Shown: in pieces, positions 58,211 to 64,000 of the stretch | Layout: every line of letters starts with the position of its first letter | How positions within the stretch are numbered: position 1 is the stretch's first letter | Assembly (NCBI GenBank): GCA_022565595.1 | Contig: JAIUML010000002.1 | Location: 186,001-250,000 of the forward strand | DNA: 64,000 bases | From: Saccharospirillum sp. | Lineage (GTDB): Bacteria; Pseudomonadota; Gammaproteobacteria; Pseudomonadales; Natronospirillaceae | Direction of reading: 5' to 3' | The notes under the pieces: model-generated | The model's input: only the letters and a program-made list of their open reading frames with translations | Database searches by the model: none | What the model was told of the DNA's origin: nothing | Translations under genes and position numbers: made by a program

Positions 58211-58225
58211 GCAAGAATGTGACCA
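58211..58225 (-). promoter_or_regulatory. Candidate sigma-54 promoter of puuE
   Basis: Minus strand TGGTCACATTCTTGC, GG-N10-GC and TTGC, about 43 bases before the puuE start. The -24 overlaps the RutR-like box at 58220-58233. Weaker than the xdhA element because the position after GG is T. Confidence 0.5.
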
Positions 58226-58233
58226 CTCTGTCA
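58220..58233. promoter_or_regulatory. RutR/TetR-like operator, puuE-proximal
   Basis: TGACCACTCTGTCA, one base from the xdhA-proximal box. Overlaps the puuE -24 element, so binding there could block puuE transcription. Palindrome arms TGAC-GTCA. Confidence 0.5.
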
Positions 58234-58245
58234 GGTTCAGAGCAA

Positions 58246-58258
58246 CTGTTTCGAACAG
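58246..58258. promoter_or_regulatory. 13-base palindrome between puuE and xdhA promoters
   Basis: CTGTT-TCG-AACAG in the middle of the divergent region. Spacing is wrong for LexA (N5, not N8, between CTGT and ACAG). May be the site of an activator or repressor of the purine genes. Confidence 0.4.
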
Positions 58259-58271
58259 CATTCGCATAACC

Positions 58272-58285
58272 TGACCACTCGGTCA
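58272..58285. promoter_or_regulatory. RutR/TetR-like operator, xdhA-proximal
   Basis: TGACCACTCGGTCA, directly before a TATAAT hexamer (58286-58291) and the sigma-54 element (58291). One base different from the box before the PhyH gene at 6325. Consistent with repression released by a purine or pyrimidine metabolite. Confidence 0.55.
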
Positions 58286-58290
58286 TATAA

Positions 58291-58305
58291 TGGCCCTGAA
58301 ATTGC
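58291..58305 (+). promoter_or_regulatory. Sigma-54 promoter of the xdhABC-uraD-uraH-puuD operon
   Basis: TGGCCCTGAAATTGC, followed by A: GG-N10-GC and TTGCA. Transcription would start near 58317 and give a 29-base leader to ATG 58346. Immediately downstream of the RutR-like box. Confidence 0.75.
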
Positions 58306-58345
58306 ATTATAAACATCCGGATTAGACGCATTCAGAGACCTCTAT

Positions 58346-59800
58346 ATGACCACCTTCTTGCTGAATGAGCAAAAAGTGACACTGCACGATTCCAGCGCTG
58401 ACCAGACTCTGCTCGATTTTCTGCGTCAGGATGCTCACCTGACCGGCACCAAGGAAGGGTGTGCCTCTGGCGACTGCGGCGCCTGCACGGTCGTCATCGC
58501 CGAACCGGATCAGGGCAGGTTACGCTATCGAGCCATCAATAGTTGCATCACTTTGGTGCACAGCCTGAATGCCAAACAGATTCTTACAGTAGAACACCTG
58601 GCCCAGGGCAACCAGTTGCATCCAGTGCAGAAGGCCATGGTCGAACACCATGCTTCCCAGTGTGGCTTCTGCACGCCAGGCTTTGTCATGAGCCTCTTTG
58701 CACTTTACCACAGTGGTGCCGCACCCGAGCGCAGTTCAGTGATCAAGGCGCTTTCCGGCAACCTCTGCCGCTGTACCGGCTATAGACCCATCATTGATGC
58801 TGGCATTGAAGCGCTCGAGCATGCTCAGCCAGACACCTTTGACGCCCGAGCAGAAAAGACCGTCAAAGCCCTGAGTGAAATAGAAACAGAAGTGTTACCA
58901 AAAGACCCACTTCCTGACCATTCGGTCCAATTCTGGCAGCCCGAAAACCGCCTCGAACTTGAGCAAGCCATTGCTCGATGCCCTGAAGCACGCTTCAGCG
59001 CGGGCAGTACCGATCTCGCTCTGGAAAAAACCCAGCAACTGAAACAGCTGTCTCCGCTGATTGATCTGAACCGAGTCGCTGAGTTGAACCGCCTGGACGT
59101 TGACGAAGCCGTCCTGAATCTAGGCGCCGCTGTGACCTACAGCGATCTGGCTGAAACGCTCCTGGCTGACTACCCTGAAGCCACTGAATGGCTCGAGCGG
59201 CTGGGCTCGACCCCGATTCGCAACAGAGGCACCCTGGGCGGCAATCTGGGCACGGCCTCACCTATTGGCGATGGTCCGCCCTTGTTGCTGGCACTGAACG
59301 CCGAGGTCACTCTTGGCTCGGTCAGAGGCTTGAGACGACTCCCGCTGCATCAGTTCTTTACCGGTTATCGTCAGACGGTTCGCGCAGCCGATGAGTGGAT
59401 CGACTGCATCCACCTGCCCCGACGTCAGCCCGGCAGCCTCTTTCGAGTCTACAAGATTTCCAAGCGCGTCGAGGACGACATCTCAACCGTCTGCGCCGCC
59501 TTTTATCTGGAACTGGAGCAAGGCAAGGTTCGCGTTTTCCGGGCCGGTTTTGGTGGCCTGGCTGCGACGCCTCTGATGCTGTCTGATTGGCAGAACAGCC
59601 TGCTTCAAACCGACTGGGAAAACATCGACATAGCGCCTTTTGCTGAATCATTGGAAGCCGAGTTGCACCCGTTGGACGATGTGCGCGCCAGCGCTCGCTA
59701 TCGGCAAAGAGTCACCGGTAATCTGCTGCGCCGCTTTCATCTCGAAACCACTGGCACTGCGCCAACCCGGGCCATCCCGGTGGAGCTTGACCATGCGTAA
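58346..59800 (+). CDS. xdhA: Xanthine dehydrogenase small subunit (2Fe-2S, FAD)
   Basis: 484 residues. N-terminal 2Fe-2S ferredoxin domain (GCASGDCGACTV and second cluster CGFCTPGF, CRCTGYRPI), then a CO-dehydrogenase-type FAD domain (FSAGSTDLAL, GSTPIRNRGTLGGNLGTASPIGD). Passes electrons from the molybdenum subunit to NAD. First gene of the operon; its end overlaps xdhB by 8 bases. Confidence 0.96.
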   Translation: MTTFLLNEQKVTLHDSSADQTLLDFLRQDAHLTGTKEGCASGDCGACTVVIAEPDQGRLRYRAINSCITLVHSLNAKQILTVEHLAQGNQLHPVQKAMVEHHASQCGFCTPGFVMSLFALYHSGAAPERSSVIKALSGNLCRCTGYRPIIDAGIEALEHAQPDTFDARAEKTVKALSEIETEVLPKDPLPDHSVQFWQPENRLELEQAIARCPEARFSAGSTDLALEKTQQLKQLSPLIDLNRVAELNRLDVDEAVLNLGAAVTYSDLAETLLADYPEATEWLERLGSTPIRNRGTLGGNLGTASPIGDGPPLLLALNAEVTLGSVRGLRRLPLHQFFTGYRQTVRAADEWIDCIHLPRRQPGSLFRVYKISKRVEDDISTVCAAFYLELEQGKVRVFRAGFGGLAATPLMLSDWQNSLLQTDWENIDIAPFAESLEAELHPLDDVRASARYRQRVTGNLLRRFHLETTGTAPTRAIPVELDHA

Positions 59801-62156
59801 ACTGACCGAACAACTGCACCAGCCCGACGCCTCAACGCCGAATGTTGGTGCCTCCCTCCCGCACGACAGCGCCATTCGTCATGTCACCGGCGAGGCGCGC
59901 TATGTCGATGACCTGCCGGAACCCCAGGGGCTTTTGCACGCCGCCGTTGGCCTGGCGCAATCTGGTCCTGGTGTCAACCTGGTAATGGACTTGAGCCAGG
60001 TCAAGGCCGCCGCTGGTGTGGTTGATGTCATTACCATCGAAGACGTTCCGGGAAAAACAGACATCGGCCCGGTATTCCCGGGTGATATTGTACTGGCCGA
60101 TGGTACCATCCTTTACGCTGGCCAGCCGCTCTTTGCTGTGGCGGCTACCGATTACGAATCAGCGCGAAAAGCCACTGCACTGGCAAAGTGTGAAAACACA
60201 GCTACATCCCCTGTGCTGAGTATTGCTCAGGCACAGGTTGACGGGTGTACTGTGGGTGCCTCGGTAGAGTTCGCTCTGGGTGACGCTGAGGCTGCCCTGA
60301 CCAAAGCACCTCACCAGATTAACGGCGAGTTAAGCATCAACGGTCAGGAGCATTTTTACCTGGAAGGTCAGGTGAGCCTGGCCATACCAGAAGAAGACGG
60401 TGGCATGCTGATCTACACCTCCAGCCAGCACCCGAGCGAGGTCCAGAAACTGGTGGCCGAAGTACTGGGTGTGGCTTTTCACAAGGTCACTGTCGATGTA
60501 CGCCGCATGGGTGGCGGCTTTGGCGGCAAGGAAACACAGGCAGCGCAATGGGCCTGCCTGGCGGCCATGCTCGCCCGGCGCAATGGCCGCGCCGTCAAAT
60601 TGCGCTTGCCACGCAGTCAGGACATGAGTACCACCGGCAAACGCCACCCCTTTCATAACCAATGGCAGTTGGGCTTTGACGACTCTGGTCGCATTCTCGC
60701 CGCTGACATCGTCATTCATGGCAATTGCGGTTACTCGCCGGACCTGTCCAACGCCATTGTCGATCGGGCCATGTTTCATGCCGACAACGCCTACTCCCTG
60801 CCGCAGGCTCGCATCGTCGGGCATCGTTGGCGCACCGACACGGTATCGCACACCGCTTTCCGCGGTTTCGGTGGCCCTCAGGGCATGATCACCATAGAAG
60901 CCGCCATCGACGACATTGCCTACACTCTGGGAAAAGACCCGCTGGACATACGCAAGCGCAACCTCTACAGCGCCGCAAACGGTGTAACTTCACCCTATCA
61001 TATGGAAGTCGGTGAAGCAGGCCTGTTGAACGAACTGATAGAAACGCTGGAACACAGCAGCGACTACCGTCAACGTCGCCGGCAGGTAAACGACTTCAAC
61101 CGCGAACAACCCATACTGCGCAAGGGGCTGGCTCTGACTCCGGTCAAATTCGGGATATCCTTCACCGCCAAACACCTCAATCAGGCCGGTGCTCTGATCC
61201 ATATCTACACCGACGGCAGTGTGCACCTGAATCATGGCGGTACCGAGATGGGACAGGGCTTGTTCACCAAGGTGGCACAGATAGTCGCGGCCGAGTTGGG
61301 TATCAGGGTGGAGAGCGTGCAACCCTCGGCAACGCGCACCGACAAGGTGCCCAATACTTCACCCACAGCGGCTTCCAGTGGCACCGACCTGAATGGCAAG
61401 GCGGCCCAGCAGGCAGCCAGCACATTGAAGCAACGCTTGATCGAATTTGCCACCGACCACTACAAGGTTCGGCCCGATCAGATTCACTTTGCTGACGGCC
61501 AGGTCGGTATCGGCGATCAACAGCTCAGCTTCGCTGAAGTGGTGCAGACCGCCTACATGAACCGGGTCTCGTTGTCCGCCACCGGCTATTACCGGACACC
61601 CAAATTGAGCTGGGATGCCAGTACGAGTAAGGGTCGCCCCTTTTTCTATTTCGCTTGTGGTGCAGCCTGCAGTGAAGTCACTGTAGATACCCTGACGGGC
61701 GAGTACCGGCTCGATCGCGTCGACATCCTGCACGATGTGGGTGCCAGCCTGAACCCGGCCATCGACCGGGGCCAGATCGAAGGCGGCTTTATTCAGGGCA
61801 TGGGCTGGCTAACCAGCGAGGAACTGGTCTGGGACGACCAGGGCCGACTTTTATCCAACAGCCCGGCCAATTACAAGATACCGGCAATTGGCGATACACC
61901 ACCCGATTTTCGTGTGGCCTTGTTTGACCGGGCCAATGACGAAGACACCGTTTTCCGCTCCAAGGCCGTGGGTGAGCCGCCGCTGATGCTGGCTATTTCC
62001 GTCTGGTGCGCCCTGCGCAATGCCATCGCCAGCACCGCCCGGCCGGGGCAATGCCCCAGGCTGGCCGCCCCGGCCACGCCAGAAAAGGTACTGGATGCCT
62101 TGTATGACCTGAAACAGACCGAGGTAAGCGATGAGAAAACATCTGTCCTGGCATGA
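59793..62156 (+). CDS. xdhB: Xanthine dehydrogenase molybdopterin subunit
   Basis: 787 residues. Oxidises hypoxanthine and xanthine to urate at the Mo site. Motifs GGGFGGKETQA, RGFGGPQGM, GGTEMGQG, and the catalytic Glu in KAVGEPPLM. ATG 59793 has GGAG upstream and overlaps the xdhA end; the frame is open further back inside xdhA. The xdhC gene starts inside its last 26 bases. Confidence 0.96.
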   Translation: MRKLTEQLHQPDASTPNVGASLPHDSAIRHVTGEARYVDDLPEPQGLLHAAVGLAQSGPGVNLVMDLSQVKAAAGVVDVITIEDVPGKTDIGPVFPGDIVLADGTILYAGQPLFAVAATDYESARKATALAKCENTATSPVLSIAQAQVDGCTVGASVEFALGDAEAALTKAPHQINGELSINGQEHFYLEGQVSLAIPEEDGGMLIYTSSQHPSEVQKLVAEVLGVAFHKVTVDVRRMGGGFGGKETQAAQWACLAAMLARRNGRAVKLRLPRSQDMSTTGKRHPFHNQWQLGFDDSGRILAADIVIHGNCGYSPDLSNAIVDRAMFHADNAYSLPQARIVGHRWRTDTVSHTAFRGFGGPQGMITIEAAIDDIAYTLGKDPLDIRKRNLYSAANGVTSPYHMEVGEAGLLNELIETLEHSSDYRQRRRQVNDFNREQPILRKGLALTPVKFGISFTAKHLNQAGALIHIYTDGSVHLNHGGTEMGQGLFTKVAQIVAAELGIRVESVQPSATRTDKVPNTSPTAASSGTDLNGKAAQQAASTLKQRLIEFATDHYKVRPDQIHFADGQVGIGDQQLSFAEVVQTAYMNRVSLSATGYYRTPKLSWDASTSKGRPFFYFACGAACSEVTVDTLTGEYRLDRVDILHDVGASLNPAIDRGQIEGGFIQGMGWLTSEELVWDDQGRLLSNSPANYKIPAIGDTPPDFRVALFDRANDEDTVFRSKAVGEPPLMLAISVWCALRNAIASTARPGQCPRLAAPATPEKVLDALYDLKQTEVSDEKTSVLA

Positions 62157-63024
62157 AGCCCTGCATCGGGGCCAGAACAACGGCACGCCTCTGGTGTTGC
62201 TGACCGTGCTGAGCACGGCCGGCTCCACCCCTCGTGATGCCACTACCAAAATGGTGGTTTCCGATGCCGAACAATGGGATACCCTGGGCGGCGGCCACCT
62301 GGAATACCAGGCCATCGCGCACGCCCGCAGCCTGCTCGGCCAGGGCCGCTGCGTCACGGACATTCGCCAGTTTGATCTAGGCGCCAACCTTGGCCAATGC
62401 TGTGGCGGGGCTGTTCAGGTACTGTTTGAGGTGCTGATTCCGCAACACCAGACGCTGGCAATTTTCGGTGCGGGTCATGTGGCACAGCACCTGGTCCCCA
62501 TGCTGCAGCCACTGGCTTTGCGTCTGCATTGGGTCGACAGTCGCCAGGACTGGTTGCCTGAATCATCCGCTATCGGCTTGCAAACCGAATTGACGGATCA
62601 GCCGGCCGATGTCATCAAGGACCTGCCTGAAGGCGCCTGGGTGCTGATATTGACACACAATCACCAACTGGATTTCGACCTGACTCAGGCGGCCCTGAAA
62701 CGGCCAGACCTCGGCTACATTGGTCTGATCGGGTCCAACACCAAAGCGCGTCGTTTTCGCCAACGCCTGGAGCACCGTGGCTGGGCGCCTGAGCAAATCA
62801 AACGGGTACTGTGCCCGGTCGGCCTGGCCGAGGTGCCCGGAAAGCAGCCAGCAGAAGTCGCCATTGCCATTGCCGCTCAACTGCTGCAACGCCTGCATCA
62901 GAACAAGACACCGTCCGACTTCTCTCCTTCCAGAAAGACAACCGGCCTGGCCTGGCAAGACGCCCGACAACTGTCTCTAACGGACCAACGCACCGAAGGC
63001 CAGAACGACCATGCAACTGACTGA
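62131..63024 (+). CDS. xdhC: Xanthine dehydrogenase accessory protein XdhC
   Basis: 297 residues. Binds and sulfurates the molybdenum cofactor for insertion into XdhB. Blocks STAGSTPRDATTKMVV, GGGHLEYQAI, LGQCCGGAV, and Rossmann motif IFGAGHVAQHLV, then ILTHNHQLDF and YIGLIGSNTKARRF, VGLAEVPGKQPAEVA. Overlaps xdhB and uraD, so translation is coupled. Confidence 0.95.
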   Translation: MRKHLSWHEALHRGQNNGTPLVLLTVLSTAGSTPRDATTKMVVSDAEQWDTLGGGHLEYQAIAHARSLLGQGRCVTDIRQFDLGANLGQCCGGAVQVLFEVLIPQHQTLAIFGAGHVAQHLVPMLQPLALRLHWVDSRQDWLPESSAIGLQTELTDQPADVIKDLPEGAWVLILTHNHQLDFDLTQAALKRPDLGYIGLIGSNTKARRFRQRLEHRGWAPEQIKRVLCPVGLAEVPGKQPAEVAIAIAAQLLQRLHQNKTPSDFSPSRKTTGLAWQDARQLSLTDQRTEGQNDHATD

Positions 63025-63517
63025 ATTCAACCAGGCGGAGAAAGAACAGAAGGCGCAGGCGTTAAGACGATGCTGCAGCGCCGAGCGCTGGGTACAGCGA
63101 ATGCTCAAGGCGGGGCCTTTTGACAGCAAATCCGACCTGCTGGAAAGCGCTCGCATTCATTGGGCGGCCATGTCCGACGATGACTGGCTGGAAGCCTTTG
63201 AGGGCCACCCCATGATTGGCGATATGGACAGCCTGAGAAAGAAATACGCGGCCAGCAAGGGTTTGTCAGAGCGAGAGCAAAGTGGTGTCGATCAGGCCAG
63301 CGAAGCCACCCTTCAGGCCCTGTCCGATTGCAATCAGCGCTATCTTGCCCGCCACGGCTTTATTTTCATCGTCTTTGCCACTGGCAAGAGTGCTGATCAG
63401 ATGTTGTCGCTGATCCGTCAATGCCTGGAACAGTCAACCGAGAACGAACGCAAGCGGGCCGCGGCTGAACAACTGAAAATTACCCTGCTCAGACTGAACC
63501 AACTGATCGATGCTTGA
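63011..63517 (+). CDS. uraD: OHCU decarboxylase
   Basis: 168 residues, all-helical. Converts 2-oxo-4-hydroxy-4-carboxy-5-ureidoimidazoline to S-allantoin. Catalytic His and neighbours in EGHPMIGD; also SEREQSGVDQ and FIFIVFATGKSADQML. Overlaps xdhC by 14 bases and is followed 10 bases later by uraH. Confidence 0.95.
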   Translation: MQLTEFNQAEKEQKAQALRRCCSAERWVQRMLKAGPFDSKSDLLESARIHWAAMSDDDWLEAFEGHPMIGDMDSLRKKYAASKGLSEREQSGVDQASEATLQALSDCNQRYLARHGFIFIVFATGKSADQMLSLIRQCLEQSTENERKRAAAEQLKITLLRLNQLIDA

Positions 63518-63527
63518 AGGAGCCCCC

Positions 63528-63857
63528 ATGAGCCATACATTGTCCACCCATGTTCTGGATACCACCCTGGGCCAACCGGCCCGAGGCATGAAACTCACCC
63601 TCTGCAGCGAAGATGGCAGCGTCCTGGCAATGGCTGAAACCAACCAGGACGGACGCTTCAATGACTGGCCCGAAACGGCCTTTCCCTCGGGAGTCTACAG
63701 CCTTACCTTCCACACCGGTGATTATCTGAAAGAGCACCATGGCAAGGCCTTCTACCCGCAGGCAACCATCTGTTTCGAACTCAGCGGTTCCGCGGCCCAT
63801 TACCATATCCCGCTATTGATCAGCCCCTTCGGCTATTCAACCTACAGAGGCAGTTGA
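63528..63857 (+). CDS. uraH: 5-hydroxyisourate hydrolase (transthyretin-like)
   Basis: 109 residues. Hydrolyses 5-hydroxyisourate to OHCU. Family start LSTHVLDTTLGQPARGM, core Arg/His residues (AHYHIPLLISPFGYSTYRGS) and the C-terminal YRGS tetrapeptide. ATG 63528 has AAGGAG upstream and gives the correct N-terminus. Three bases separate it from puuD. Confidence 0.96.
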   Translation: MSHTLSTHVLDTTLGQPARGMKLTLCSEDGSVLAMAETNQDGRFNDWPETAFPSGVYSLTFHTGDYLKEHHGKAFYPQATICFELSGSAAHYHIPLLISPFGYSTYRGS

Positions 63858-63859
63858 TC

Positions 63860-64000
63860 ATGGACGTTTTTTTTGGCGAATGGGTCAGCCTGTTGCTGCG
63901 TTGGTTTCATGTCATTGCAGGCATCGCCTGGATCGGTGCCTCCTTTTATTTTATCTGGCTTGATAACCACCTGACGGAGCCACCGGACTGGAAAAAGAAA
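63860..64000 (+). CDS. puuD: Membrane-bound urate hydroxylase PuuD, first 47 residues (cut by window edge)
   Basis: Open from ATG 63860 to the right edge. Product starts MDVFFGEWVSLLLRWFHVI, then AGIAWIGASFYFIWLDNHL, a first membrane helix with the His and IAWIG(A/E)SFYF motif of PuuD, a cytochrome c-fused, membrane urate oxidase unrelated to soluble uricase. It follows uraH by 2 bases and would fill the one missing step between XDH and UraH. The rest, including the haem c part, lies outside. Confidence 0.88.
   Translation, partial: MDVFFGEWVSLLLRWFHVIAGIAWIGASFYFIWLDNHLTEPPDWKKK

Noticed and set aside
58246-58258. LexA box between puuE and xdhA
   Set aside because: CTGT and ACAG are separated by 5 bases, LexA needs 8.
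58915-58928. Fourth RutR-like box inside xdhA
   Set aside because: 13 of 14 bases match but it is in the middle of the xdhA coding sequence, far from any promoter; likely chance or codon usage.
1-64000. tRNA, rRNA or known riboswitches
   Set aside because: I looked in the intergenic gaps for cloverleaf-like or conserved leader sequences and saw none I could support by eye; a covariance-model scan would settle it.

Overview
The window looks like a chromosomal segment of a marine, sodium-motor gammaproteobacterium, perhaps an Oceanospirillales or Saccharospirillaceae-like lineage. This is inferred from gene content and gene order, not from a marker-gene comparison. Supporting features are PomA/PomB-type stators beside xseB-ispA-dxs, motY beside rnt, an MSHA-type pilus gene cluster, single-function HisB, and the gpmI-envC-ctpA-yibQ and yibN-grxC-secB neighbourhoods. 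Almost all sequence is ordinary chromosomal backbone. I see no prophage, insertion sequence, CRISPR array, rRNA or tRNA.

Layout. 1-9 kb: leuS (cut by the window edge), a zinc-ribbon methyltransferase, a 7TM-DISM hybrid histidine kinase, a PhyH-type dioxygenase, a GST and dxs. 9-13 kb: ispA, xseB, pomAB and pfkA. 13-19 kb: an SDR with a small partner, a coiled-coil OmpA protein and the his genes hisB-H-A-F. 19-22.5 kb: a large ATPase-like/TPR/GGDEF protein. 22.8-25.3 kb: ntrBC. 25.5-29 kb: argG and pgi, separated by a repeat-rich gap. 29.3-36.4 kb: mshA, mshC, mshD, mshO, mshP, mshQ. 36.4-42.5 kb: motY, rnt, TauE/SafE, M15 peptidase, DoxX, TatD and a DUF2799 lipoprotein. 42.5-49 kb: yibQ, ctpA, envC, gpmI, yibN, grxC, secB. 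49-51 kb: a PAS-GGDEF protein. 51.5-64 kb: purine catabolism (pucG-like, allC, puuE, xdhABC, uraD, uraH, puuD start) interrupted by thiI and glnA.

How it works together. The right end encodes a nearly complete route from hypoxanthine/xanthine through urate, 5-hydroxyisourate, OHCU, allantoin and allantoate to ureidoglycine, with transaminase salvage of the last nitrogen. Close matches to sigma-54 -24/-12 promoters lie in front of ntrB, glnA, pucG-allC, xdhA and (on the other strand) puuE. NtrC-type palindromes precede the ntrB and glnA promoters. This makes the window a distributed nitrogen-scavenging regulon.

Two further regulatory layers are visible in the bases. HexR-like palindromes (TGTA-N7-TACA) stand before pfkA, pgi and gpmI. 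RutR-like boxes (TGACCA-NN-CGGTCA) stand in the puuE/xdhA divergent promoter and before the PhyH dioxygenase. Two families of dispersed hairpin repeats occupy the hisH/hisB, ntrC/argG, argG/pgi and mshA/mshC gaps. I found no clearly undescribed multi-gene system. The most original signals are the shared operators, the covarying repeats, and the GGDEF protein with a degenerate ATPase head.
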